Shown: positions 13,091 through 19,040 of the stretch, in pieces
Layout of the letters: each line of letters opens with the position of its first letter
How positions within the stretch are numbered: position 1 is the stretch's first letter
DNA from: a virus
Length of the DNA: 33,694 bases
IMG/VR virus record: IMGVR_UViG_3300008261_000079
Span: 1-33,694 of that record
Direction: 5' to 3' (one strand)
The notes under the pieces: generated by a model
The model's input: the letters and a program-made list of their open reading frames with translations, nothing else
What the model was told of the DNA's origin: nothing
The model's database searches: none
Program-made: the position numbers and the translations under genes

Positions 13091-13138
13091 GGGGCAACCC
13101 CATGAACTAAAGCTGCCCCGCTGGAGGACAAATCCAGC
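13091..13138 (+). other. Two-stem RNA element after the helicase gene
   Basis: GGGGCA (13091-13096) pairs with TGCCCC (13114-13119) around a 17-base loop. The adjoining GCTGGA (13120-13125) pairs with TCCAGC (13133-13138) around a 7-base loop. The two stems abut and could stack. An alternative GGGG-CAA-CCCC hairpin competes with the first stem. It has no U tract and lies between the helicase stop and the next promoter. It does not match a hammerhead; its class is unknown. Confidence 0.5.
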
Positions 13139-13174
13139 ACACGAGAAACATTATATCATCATTTTATCTATGCC

Positions 13175-13204
13175 TTGCACAATATTTTGCAAAGCTGTTA
13201 TACT
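13175..13204 (+). promoter_or_regulatory. Promoter of the recombination cluster
   Basis: TTGCAC (13175-13180), an 18-base spacer and TATACT (13199-13204) precede the Gam-like gene. Transcription would begin at about 13211, just before the AGAGGAGA ribosome site. This also argues that translation starts at ATG 13220 and not at an upstream in-frame ATG at 13175, which would lie inside the promoter. Confidence 0.65.
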
Positions 13205-13219
13205 AAAAGAGGAGACACC

Positions 13220-13759
13220 ATGAACTATCAAATACTTGATAACCTAGTAGTGGACGAGAATGGCGAGGTCTTAGGACACGCAATCTCAGACGCTGGAACC
13301 ATTGACAATCAAACTTCACTTGAAGCAATCCTAGAAAAGATTGCAGACGTGGAAGCACGACTGACAGGACAACAACAACGACACCAAGCAATCTTGGAGA
13401 ACTGTCGAAAGATTGAGGTCAAGACCGCAAGCTACCTTGCCTACCTCAAGGCATTGTACGAGCCACATATTCAGGAGTATGCCAAGCAACGACTTGAAGG
13501 GCAGAAAACCAAGACATTGACTACACCATACGGTCAGATTAGCTTCCGAACCGTGAAGGGTGGGCTCAAGGTTACAGATGCAACGCTTGCTCTCGACTAC
13601 GCTCAACTCAATGGCTTTACCAATGCAATCAAGCTTAGTGCCACCTTCCAGATTAGCAAGTTAGACCCTGCTCAACGAGAACTGCTAGAAGCTAAGGTTC
13701 CAGAAGGGTTTGAGGTCGTACCTGACAAGGAATTTATGAGCATCAAGGTGATGGGCTAG
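13220..13759 (+). CDS. gam: Gam-like host-nuclease inhibitor
   Basis: The 179-aa protein resembles the Mu Gam family, which coats double-stranded DNA ends and blocks RecBCD-type nucleases. Features are a helical coiled region (residues 35-75, LEAILEKIADVEARLTGQQQ and following), a helix with aromatic residues (SYLAYLKALYEPHIQEYAKQ), and a beta-rich end beginning with LTTPYGQISFRTVKGGLKV, which is typical of that family. The length is usual (Mu Gam is about 174 aa). It opens the recombination operon and sits upstream of the annealase, a sensible pairing of end protection with annealing. Confidence 0.8.
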   Translation: MNYQILDNLVVDENGEVLGHAISDAGTIDNQTSLEAILEKIADVEARLTGQQQRHQAILENCRKIEVKTASYLAYLKALYEPHIQEYAKQRLEGQKTKTLTTPYGQISFRTVKGGLKVTDATLALDYAQLNGFTNAIKLSATFQISKLDPAQRELLEAKVPEGFEVVPDKEFMSIKVMG

Positions 13760-14037
13760 TGGCAAAGAACAAGTACGTCTTGTTTGAGAAGGACGAGTAC
13801 GGTCATTGGACTATGAACTCCAAGATTGGTTCAGCAATCAACAGCAAGAAAGAGATTGTTGACATACTTGAAAGAACCAAGGATTGGCAAGGAGCTAAGT
13901 CAATCAAGAACGTAGATAGAGGTGACTTCTTGGACGTTCAGGTAACATGGACAAACAAGTTAACAGGTGAAGACGAGACATCAACATTCAGCTACAAGTG
14001 GATGAAGGTAGATGGAACAGTAGAGGACGGAGCATGA
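13759..14037 (+). CDS. Protein of unknown function in the recombination operon
   Basis: The 92-aa protein begins at a GTG that overlaps the TAG stop of the Gam-like gene (TAGTG) and ends in an ATGA overlap with the annealase. It looks like a compact alpha/beta domain (NKYVLFEKDEYGHWTMN, a helix EIVDILERTKDW, and FLDVQVTWTNKLTG). Tight coupling on both sides suggests a partner in recombination. No family is recognised. Confidence 0.65.
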   Translation: MAKNKYVLFEKDEYGHWTMNSKIGSAINSKKEIVDILERTKDWQGAKSIKNVDRGDFLDVQVTWTNKLTGEDETSTFSYKWMKVDGTVEDGA

Positions 14038-14702
14038 ACAAACAAATTGCAGATGAATTAAACAAGCCACTGGTTTCGACCAATGTCAAACAACGTGAAC
14101 AAGGTGGCATTAAGCTATCTTACATTGAGTCCTGGCACGCCATTGCAGAAGCCAATCGTATCTTTGGATGGGATGGATGGTGGAGAGAGACAAATGACCT
14201 TCAGCTAGTACAAGCGGAGCAAAAGGGGGACAAAGGTTTATGGTACGTCAGCTACCTAGCAAAGTCAGTAGTTACCGTACATGGCGTATCAAGAGAGGGT
14301 ATGGGTTTTGGTCAAGGTATTGACCGTGACTTAGGCAAGGCACACGAGTCAGCAGTCAAGGAAGCTGAATCAGATGCCATGAAACGAGCATTGATGACCT
14401 TTGGCAATCCATTTGGGTTAGCCTTGTACGATAAGACGCAAGCCAACGTAGTCAAGGAGATAACCAAGGAGGAAGCAGACAAGGTATTTCGAGATGCTAT
14501 TGCTATCAAGTGGAGAAACATGGGCGGTAAACCTTCACAATTCAAGCAGCTTATGACAAGTCTCCAGGAGGCAGGGCATACAGTAGATGCCTACTGCTTT
14601 GTTGACCATGCCTTGCAAGAGGGTTGTGAAACCATTGAGCAAATCTACCACTACGCTATGAGCGTGAAGCCAAAACTTGCCAATCCGTTTACACTTGGTT
14701 GA
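14034..14702 (+). CDS. Rad52-like single-strand annealing protein
   Basis: The 222-aa protein starts at ATG 14034 in an ATGA overlap. Residues 25-135 carry a Rad52/22-type pattern: KLSYIESWHAIAEANRIFGWDGW, a beta region (LWYVSYLAKSVVTVHG), GxGxG-rich GMGFGQGIDRD, and the helix with AHESAVKEAESDAMKRALMTFG leading to NPFGLALYDK. These are the ring-forming and DNA-binding parts of the family. It should anneal complementary strands during recombination or concatemer formation, with SSB and RusA as partners downstream. Motif resemblance is strong. Confidence 0.9.
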   Translation: MNKQIADELNKPLVSTNVKQREQGGIKLSYIESWHAIAEANRIFGWDGWWRETNDLQLVQAEQKGDKGLWYVSYLAKSVVTVHGVSREGMGFGQGIDRDLGKAHESAVKEAESDAMKRALMTFGNPFGLALYDKTQANVVKEITKEEADKVFRDAIAIKWRNMGGKPSQFKQLMTSLQEAGHTVDAYCFVDHALQEGCETIEQIYHYAMSVKPKLANPFTLG

Positions 14703-14946
14703 CGTTTATGAAGGCGAAGCACTATTTATTGTACGCTCAGAGAGTGACTACTTTAGATGGTACGAGGTCTTCATCAACCAACACGGGCAAACAACCTGCG
14801 ATTGTATGGACTCCATCTTTCGCAGGAAAACTCCTCACTTCGTTGACCTGATAAGGGGAAACAATGACCATGCTTGCAAACATATGCAAGCTATCGCAAA
14901 ACAATACAATGAATATCATATCAATGGTGGGTCGAATCACTCGTGA
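14695..14946 (+). CDS. Small SWIM-type zinc-finger protein
   Basis: The roughly 83-aa protein carries a CxC...CxH arrangement: CDC in TTCDCMDSIFRR and CKH in NDHACKHMQA, about 24 residues apart. This is the SWIM zinc-finger pattern, a module found in DNA-binding and recombination-associated proteins. There is no ATG; the likely start is TTG 14695 or TTG 14677, both overlapping the annealase end, so translation is probably coupled. Its end overlaps the SSB start by 38 bases. In eukaryotes and archaea SWIM proteins work with recombinases, so a mediator role beside the Rad52-like protein is attractive but inferred. Confidence 0.65.
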   Translation: MVDVYEGEALFIVRSESDYFRWYEVFINQHGQTTCDCMDSIFRRKTPHFVDLIRGNNDHACKHMQAIAKQYNEYHINGGSNHS

Positions 14947-15286
14947 CCCTGAAAAAAAAGTAGTAAAAGACACTTGTGTCGTAGACTTCAGCATTGCTGT
15001 TAACAAGAAGTACAAGCCTAAGGATGGAGGGGCTGACGCTGACTTCTTTCGAGTCAAGGTTTGGGGCAAGGCAGGTGAATACGTTCATGAGTATCTAGGT
15101 AAGGGCAGGTTAATCTCCTTGCAAGGACGACTGGACACCAACACTTACGAGAAGGACGGGAAGAAGGTGACTGACATCTTTATTACCGCTGACAACGTGA
15201 CTGGACTAGACAGAGCTAGAGAGGACAAGCCAGCAGCCAAGAAAGAAGCTAAGCCTTATTGTCCCTTTGAGGATGATGACGAATGA
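14909..15286 (+). CDS. ssb: Single-stranded DNA-binding protein
   Basis: The 125-aa OB-fold protein starts at ATG 14909 (NIISMVGRITRDPE), which aligns with the usual SSB start; an upstream in-frame ATG would add residues not seen in the family. Core features are VVDFSIAVNKKYK, ADFFRVKVWGKAGEYVHEYL, GRLISLQGRLDTNTY and the second half ITADNVTGLDR. The C-terminal tail ends FEDDDE, an acidic tip that usually recruits partner proteins. It protects single strands during replication and annealing. Confidence 0.93.
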   Translation: MNIISMVGRITRDPEKKVVKDTCVVDFSIAVNKKYKPKDGGADADFFRVKVWGKAGEYVHEYLGKGRLISLQGRLDTNTYEKDGKKVTDIFITADNVTGLDRAREDKPAAKKEAKPYCPFEDDDE

Positions 15287-15651
15287 AGCAAGTCACGGTT
15301 CCAATGCCACCTTCTGTTAATGCAATGTACGTCAATGTATATCGCAAGGGCAGGGTCAAGAATGGCAAGTACCGTGATTGGCAGAAGTTATGCCACCCTA
15401 TGATTGCAGAGATGGGAGTTGTAGATGGAGAGGTATTCATTGAGTACCTCTTCAATCTTGGCACTAGCTTTCGAGGTGACTTGAGCAACCATATCAAAGC
15501 ACCAGAAGATGCACTTGTAGAAACCAAGGTACTAGCAGGTGATACTCACAAGACTATCAAGGGATTCTCGGTAACGTGCAACTACTTGAAGCAGAAAGAA
15601 TCAAGCCTTACGATTACCGTTCACCCTTTATCTCTAGCACCCGCTGAATAA
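15283..15651 (+). CDS. rusA: RusA-type Holliday junction resolvase
   Basis: The 122-aa endonuclease shows the RusA signature GDLSNHIKAPEDALV at residues 65-79, with D66, N69, K72 and D76 in the conserved DxxNxxKxxxDAL pattern; the acidic residues bind metal and cut four-way junctions. The N-terminus (VPMPPSVNAMYV) also fits the family. It overlaps the SSB stop by ATGA. Its likely role is to resolve recombination or replication junctions before packaging. Its last 38 bases overlap the leftward gene at 15614. Confidence 0.93.
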   Translation: MKQVTVPMPPSVNAMYVNVYRKGRVKNGKYRDWQKLCHPMIAEMGVVDGEVFIEYLFNLGTSFRGDLSNHIKAPEDALVETKVLAGDTHKTIKGFSVTCNYLKQKESSLTITVHPLSLAPAE

Positions 15652-15823
15652 CTTCAGGTCGTAACATTCCTGATTCAACATCTAGCCACCACTTGTCTTG
15701 TTCAACGGTGGCTATTACTTTCATTCTCTCCCTACGCTTCCTGGCATTGGACTTTCTATCAGGGTTAGGAGAGTTACCAGTAGCTTGCTCAAAGACTGAC
15801 GCTCCATCTTCACGGTACATCAT
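15614..15823 (-). CDS. Third gene of the leftward regulatory mini-operon, unknown
   Basis: The 69-aa protein is translated from an ATGA overlap with the gene upstream and ends convergently inside RusA. It is basic in the middle (DRKSNARKRRERMK) and helical at the end (PEVIQRVLEIKGER). The basic patch suggests nucleic-acid contact, but no domain is recognised. Its place behind a helix-turn-helix gene implies shared regulation. Confidence 0.55.
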   Translation of the reverse strand: MMYREDGASVFEQATGNSPNPDRKSNARKRRERMKVIATVEQDKWWLDVESGMLRPEVIQRVLEIKGER

Positions 15824-16002
15824 AAGCCTAGTGAATCCTGCTCGTAGGACTTGGCTAACTTAATCACCAAGTCTTCTGAGAGCTGCTTAATCCTGCCACG
15901 TCTTGAGAACAAGACCGTCTTACCGCCTTCTGGATTGGTAACAGTGGCGTGGATTCTATAGCCCTTGGAAAGCAAGACCTTCAATGCTTCCTCAAGCGTC
16001 AT
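15820..16002 (-). CDS. Second gene of the leftward regulatory mini-operon, unknown
   Basis: The 60-aa protein is started at ATG 16002 because AAGGAAG lies six bases upstream, whereas a longer frame would need a TTG with no ribosome site. It contains a helix (TLEEALKVLLSKGY), a beta-rich centre (RIHATVTNPEGGKTVLFSRR) and a C-terminal helix. It overlaps the helix-turn-helix gene by 11 bases and the next gene by ATGA. No family is recognised. Confidence 0.6.
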   Translation of the reverse strand: MTLEEALKVLLSKGYRIHATVTNPEGGKTVLFSRRGRIKQLSEDLVIKLAKSYEQDSLGL

Positions 16003-16159
16003 TGTTCTTCCTTGTCTTGACTCGTTGCTTAATTTTGCCAAGGTGGTAGTAGATGGTAAACCGACTGACTCCTAGCTTTCGAGCCACCTTAGAGATGGGA
16101 ATACCAAGGTCAACCATTCGTCGAACTTCATTTGCAGAAATATTTTTTGTTGCTGCCAT
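15992..16159 (-). CDS. Small helix-turn-helix regulator
   Basis: The 55-aa protein has a clear helix-turn-helix of the resolvase/Hin type at residues 10-40: NEVRRMVDLGIPISKVARKL followed by the recognition helix SRFTIYYHL. It is almost nothing but the DNA-binding domain plus a basic tail, so it probably acts as a dimer on short half-sites. A TATACT box ends six bases before the ATG and there is no ribosome site, which indicates a leaderless transcript. The inverted repeat in the adjoining control region is the obvious target, making it a candidate autoregulator that also controls the rightward operon. Confidence 0.75.
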   Translation of the reverse strand: MAATKNISANEVRRMVDLGIPISKVARKLGVSRFTIYYHLGKIKQRVKTRKNNDA

Positions 16160-16231
16160 AAAAATAGTATAACATATTTATGTTTAGTGCTATAATAAAT
16201 ATGTCAGTCACGGGATTGACACGGAATTAAC
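16160..16231. promoter_or_regulatory. Divergent switch region with 9-bp inverted operator
   Basis: CATATTTAT (16173-16181) and ATAAATATG (16195-16203) form a perfect inverted repeat with centres 22 bp apart, two helical turns. A leftward -10 TATACT (plus-strand 16166-16171) abuts one arm. A rightward extended -10, TGC followed by TATAAT (16188-16196), overlaps the other. A second, smaller palindrome AACAT/ATGTT (16171-16184) is nested. Neither promoter has a good -35. A protein bound to the arms would affect both promoters. Confidence 0.65.
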
Positions 16232-16639
16232 ATGACAGAAACACAAAAGAAACTCAAGGAATACTGGGAAGAATTACTGAACGAGACAAGCCACACCGCA
16301 AGATACGGTGACCATTCAAGCCATAACGGATACTTCAACCCAGAGAATGGATGTGGTGACCCGCCCTATACTGGTGAAGGATTGAGTGCAACAATGGACA
16401 TTCAAGAGTTGGACGAGTTTATGAATGACCCTCTCGCCATGTTCGACTGGGATTACATTGAGCAGATGCCCGAACTGGCAAAGCTAGCTTACGAGAAGTG
16501 GTTAGAAATTCAAGACTTCTCGGTGACATACGCTACTACTCACCTTATGCTAGCATACAGAGTCTTCGTAGTCCAAGCCTTTGCCCGTGACTTTTATCAA
16601 GTGGCAACTGGAAATAACTTTGAGGTGGTATCGCTGTGA
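16232..16639 (+). CDS. First gene of the rightward small-gene operon, unknown
   Basis: The 135-aa acidic protein follows the switch region; only a weak ribosome site (CGGAA) precedes it. It begins with a helix (TETQKKLKEYWEELL), has a Gly/His/Asn-rich loop (ARYGDHSSHNGYFNPENGCG), and continues with helices rich in aromatic residues. It ends in a GTGA overlap with the next gene. No family is recognised. Confidence 0.65.
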   Translation: MTETQKKLKEYWEELLNETSHTARYGDHSSHNGYFNPENGCGDPPYTGEGLSATMDIQELDEFMNDPLAMFDWDYIEQMPELAKLAYEKWLEIQDFSVTYATTHLMLAYRVFVVQAFARDFYQVATGNNFEVVSL

Positions 16640-17088
16640 TTTACATTCATGCAGAAAACCTCGGTCTACTTGACCACCTCGTTAACACAAACTTTGCGGA
16701 AACATCCGCCAAGAACTACAGTTGGAGAATCCGACTCAGCATCGAAGAGACTTCCAGCGACAAGGACACCACAGTGGTAGAGATGCCACAAAAGATGGCA
16801 CTTGATTTGTTCTGGTGGTACATGGAGAAAGAAACACCAAACCAGCTTTCAGCTCACCTTGATGCCTTGCTAAACCATGACGCAATGAAAGAATCAATTG
16901 TTACTCAACTAGAATATTCAGTTACTCTATTGGAACAGGCTCGAAACAACAAAGTGTTCGGACGAGTATTTTTGGATACTGGAGCTTACATGGCGTATGA
17001 AGTTGAAGACCACATCGAATATGGTCACGCAACCGAACTCTTTGCCCTGCTGGATACCAAGGGTTTTGCGAAGGAGGTGAAAGCATGA
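16636..17088 (+). CDS. Protein of unknown function
   Basis: The 150-aa protein starts at a GTG that overlaps the upstream stop (GTGA), with GAGGTG nearby as ribosome site. It is mostly helical in the centre (MALDLFWWYMEKETPNQLSA) and acidic overall. It is coupled by ATGA to the gene at 17085. No family is recognised. Confidence 0.65.
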   Translation: MIYIHAENLGLLDHLVNTNFAETSAKNYSWRIRLSIEETSSDKDTTVVEMPQKMALDLFWWYMEKETPNQLSAHLDALLNHDAMKESIVTQLEYSVTLLEQARNNKVFGRVFLDTGAYMAYEVEDHIEYGHATELFALLDTKGFAKEVKA

Positions 17089-17333
17089 TTGACAAAGATT
17101 CCCTCAAGCATGGAGACACCATCTGGCAAGTAGACATTAACGGTAGCGACGTCTCACTCCGAAAGATTGATGTGGGACATCTTCATTGTGTTGCTGGCAG
17201 TTACTATGTGACTGCTGGCAATATATTAATTAAGGTTGACTCTCCACATTTATTTCACACCAAGTCAGAAGCTATTGATTTTGTAATAGATTTACGAGAT
17301 AATTTGAACAAGGTGATACATGAGACTGAGTGA
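17085..17333 (+). CDS. Small protein of unknown function
   Basis: The 82-aa protein is joined by ATGA to its upstream neighbour. It has a beta-rich first half (DTIWQVDINGSDVSLRKIDV) and a C-terminal helix (KSEAIDFVIDLRDNLNKV). The second half overlaps the start of an 18-codon frame at 17320. No family is recognised. Confidence 0.6.
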   Translation: MIDKDSLKHGDTIWQVDINGSDVSLRKIDVGHLHCVAGSYYVTAGNILIKVDSPHLFHTKSEAIDFVIDLRDNLNKVIHETE

Positions 17334-17376
17334 CCTATTGATGCCGAAGGAGAAGGAAGAGGAGGAAAAGAAATGA
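17320..17376 (+). CDS. Possible 18-aa bridging microprotein
   Basis: The frame MRLSDLLMPKEKEEEEKK begins after AAGGTGATAC, overlaps the end of the 82-aa gene and ends in an ATGA overlap with the gene at 17373. It fills the only gap in the chain of coupled genes. It may be a real charged microprotein or simply a leader that carries ribosomes to the next start, whose own ribosome site (AGGAGG) lies within it. Confidence 0.35.
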   Translation: MRLSDLLMPKEKEEEEKK

Positions 17377-17723
17377 GCGAGAAGAAGTTTGAGCAATGCA
17401 CGTTGGCAGAAGCCACCAATATTGAGGTGAATGGCAAGGTGTATTTGCTAGAAAACGACAAGATTGCGTTAGAGTACTATCACGGCAAGTGCATTGGGAT
17501 TCGCTGGTGGGACACGGATACATTCATTCCAGAAGAATTGTTCTCGACTCTTGGCATTAAGCCTCTAAGAGAAATTAAGTCCGAGCCGATTGAGTTTGAG
17601 GCAACGTTTGCAGAAGTAGACAATGGTTATTGGCATCCGTTATATAGCAAGGTTAGCTTGTCGGATGAGAGCCTTAAAAAAGCAAGGTTCAAGTGCGTTG
17701 AGATTTTGGAGGATGAAAGATGA
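17373..17723 (+). CDS. Protein of unknown function
   Basis: The 116-aa protein has a strong purine-rich ribosome site. Its N-terminal half (TNIEVNGKVYLLENDKIALE) looks like a small beta domain with aromatic residues (IRWWDTDTF), and the C-terminal half is acidic. It ends in an ATGA overlap with a 29-aa membrane protein. No family is recognised. Confidence 0.65.
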   Translation: MSEKKFEQCTLAEATNIEVNGKVYLLENDKIALEYYHGKCIGIRWWDTDTFIPEELFSTLGIKPLREIKSEPIEFEATFAEVDNGYWHPLYSKVSLSDESLKKARFKCVEILEDER

Positions 17724-17809
17724 GCTTTGCACAAGGGCTGCTGGTCTTCCTAGTCGTCAGCGTTGGCATCGTTGTCTGGGCGTTTGCTACAGCGGAGGAG
17801 ATGGAATGA
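17720..17809 (+). CDS. 29-aa single-span membrane microprotein
   Basis: The frame encodes MSF followed by a hydrophobic span (residues 5-23, QGLLVFLVVSVGIVVWAFA) and a short acidic tail. It overlaps the gene before and the gene after by ATGA, and GGAGG lies just upstream. Such coupling and composition support a real protein. A role at the host membrane is likely but unspecified. Confidence 0.6.
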   Translation: MSFAQGLLVFLVVSVGIVVWAFATAEEME

Positions 17810-17997
17810 GCATGAATGAACATACCCACGTTATAACTTATTCCCAAAAACATACAGAAGAAATCAACAAACATGACCACGTTGGTTTGTGGGTAATCAC
17901 CTCGTCATTCCGTATACGAGTTCGAACAAAGCCCAACTGGTTCCACCGCCTCACGGCTCGGCTGTTGCTTGGCTGGAAGTGGGAGGATAGAAAATGA
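17806..17997 (+). CDS. Small basic protein of unknown function
   Basis: The 63-aa protein starts at ATG 17806 in an ATGA overlap, with GGAGGAGA upstream; a longer reading frame from 17623 would only overlap two neighbours. It is His/Thr-rich at the start (NEHTHVITYSQKHTEEINKH) and strongly basic and Trp-rich at the end (RVRTKPNWFHRL, LLLGWKWEDRK). No family is recognised. Confidence 0.6.
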   Translation: MSMNEHTHVITYSQKHTEEINKHDHVGLWVITSSFRIRVRTKPNWFHRLTARLLLGWKWEDRK

Positions 17998-18146
17998 CCA
18001 TACAAAGAGCGATAGAAGTACTTGATGAATTTGAGATTGTTGAGACGAGCAGAGGCATTTTCAACATCAGTTTTGATGGAGAGACCGACATCATTAGCGA
18101 GCAAACGTTAATTGACTTGGCAAGGGAAAAGGAGGAGATGGAATGA
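17994..18146 (+). CDS. Small acidic protein of unknown function
   Basis: The 50-aa protein is bounded by ATGA overlaps on both sides. It has an N-terminal helix (TIQRAIEVLDEFEIVETS), a short beta hairpin and a C-terminal helix (SEQTLIDLAREKEEME). It is strongly acidic, a trait common in small phage inhibitors and DNA mimics, though too short to argue more. Confidence 0.55.
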   Translation: MTIQRAIEVLDEFEIVETSRGIFNISFDGETDIISEQTLIDLAREKEEME

Positions 18147-18361
18147 GTGACTACTTGAGAGCATTGAAAGCCCTTGGCTGGCTCAATCTCAACACCGACT
18201 TTAGGGCGAACAACATCAGCGGAGACTATCCTCAAAGTTATAAGCAACATGTTGGCGGGATGTTTGGGTTATCAAAGTTCAGCTCAAAAGAAAGCCTCGA
18301 CATCATCACTGGCAAGGAGTTGGCGGTGGTAGCACTATATTTAGGGTGGAAGGATGAATGA
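18143..18361 (+). CDS. Small protein of unknown function
   Basis: The 72-aa protein is started by ATGA coupling with a good GGAGGAGA site. It has an N-terminal helix (SDYLRALKALGWLNL) and a second helix near the end (KELAVVALYLGW). It overlaps the next frame by eight bases. No family is recognised. Confidence 0.6.
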   Translation: MSDYLRALKALGWLNLNTDFRANNISGDYPQSYKQHVGGMFGLSKFSSKESLDIITGKELAVVALYLGWKDE

Positions 18362-18506
18362 AGAGCAAGCGTGGAATCAAGCAAGTCAACTTATGTCAGA
18401 CTTTATTAACACGTTCTTTATTGAGGCAATAGTATTAGCAGTCTGCTTGATAGCTTTAGCCAAGTGTCGAGACTTGTATAGCAAGCGAACCTCTAAGCGT
18501 ATCTAG
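18354..18506 (+). CDS. 50-aa single-span membrane protein
   Basis: The protein has a polar N-terminus (MNEEQAWNQASQ), one hydrophobic span at about residues 18-36 (INTFFIEAIVLAVCLIALA) and a basic tail (KCRDLYSKRTSKR), which predicts an N-out, C-in orientation. AAGG lies just upstream of the ATG, which overlaps the previous gene by eight bases. It is the last member of the overlapping chain. Confidence 0.6.
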   Translation: MNEEQAWNQASQLMSDFINTFFIEAIVLAVCLIALAKCRDLYSKRTSKRI

Positions 18507-18520
18507 TACGTCTTACAAGT

Positions 18521-18865
18521 ATGAAGTTCTCACCGCCTGATGCTATGATTAGTGCCTTAAAACGAGGTATGCAATTACACAAAATGGGATTGTCTGGAAG
18601 TGGATTGCAACCTGATACCGTAGCATGGGCTAAGAGATTTATTTCTGGAGATGATGCCTCAGAAGAAAAGATACGCAAAGGCAACAAATGGTGGGGACGG
18701 AATGAAAGATTCCTGAAAGAGTCTGACAAGTCACCTGCTCACGTTGCTGCCCTACTTTGGGGAGGAGCTGCTGGACGAGACTGGTTTCGCTCAAAGTACA
18801 AAGAACTTACCCATGAAAAAGATGAAGAAAAGATGGGTTACAAGGAAGAAGAAGACGACTCTTGA
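18521..18865 (+). CDS. Conserved phage protein with LLWGG motif
   Basis: The 114-aa protein has a pattern I recognise from many phage proteins of unknown function: an N-terminal PP followed by a helix with RG (FSPPDAMISALKRGMQLHK), a central SG/GLQ segment, and a C-terminal SPAHVAALLWGGAAGRDWFR block. In other phages similar domains appear as small separate proteins or attached to structural or ParB-like proteins. There is no obvious ribosome site before the ATG. A very acidic tail ends the protein. It is the last rightward gene before the terminator. Confidence 0.7.
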   Translation: MKFSPPDAMISALKRGMQLHKMGLSGSGLQPDTVAWAKRFISGDDASEEKIRKGNKWWGRNERFLKESDKSPAHVAALLWGGAAGRDWFRSKYKELTHEKDEEKMGYKEEEDDS

Positions 18866-18912
18866 CGTATACTTTAATAGGACGAGTTGAAACGTTCTGT
18901 TTGTGTTTGGTT

Positions 18913-18938
18913 AGCCCTGTGTCACAGCAGGGCTTTTT
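18913..18938 (+). terminator. Rightward intrinsic terminator
   Basis: AGCCCTG (18913-18919) and CAGGGCT (18928-18934) form a 7-bp stem followed by TTTTT. It lies about 50 bases after the last rightward gene and ends the early transcript. Confidence 0.88.
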
Positions 18939-18952
18939 AATGTATGACAAAT

Positions 18953-18983
18953 AAAAACCCCCCACCATTTCTGATGAGGGTTA
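18953..18983 (-). terminator. Leftward intrinsic terminator of the late operon
   Basis: On the minus strand AACCC-TCAT and ATGG-GGGTT can pair as an imperfect stem with a CAGAA loop, followed by TTTTT (plus-strand AAAAA at 18953-18957). It lies downstream of the last late gene and faces the rightward terminator 15 bases away, so the two transcription units converge and stop here. Confidence 0.65.
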
Positions 18984-19040
18984 GGAGGAGGAGTTTAGGA
19001 GTGTCACGCTGAAACGTCATGCTTCAACGACTCTATTCTA

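Noticed and set aside
13091-13160. HDV-like, twister or hammerhead ribozyme after the helicase gene
   Set aside because: The pairing topology is partly HDV-like, but the stretch between the first stem's strands is too short for the required P2/P3 elements. Twister and hammerhead core residues are absent. Kept only as an unclassified structure.
16002-16041. Longer form of the 60-aa gene starting at TTG 16041
   Set aside because: The ATG at 16002 has a good AAGGAAG site; the extension lies wholly inside the helix-turn-helix gene.
18971-19015. Possible third hammerhead: CUGAUGA at 18971 and GAAAC near 19011 on the plus strand
   Set aside because: The bases after CUGAUGA and before GAAA do not pair to form stem II (the G10.1-C11.1 pair is missing), and the segment is better explained by the leftward terminator.
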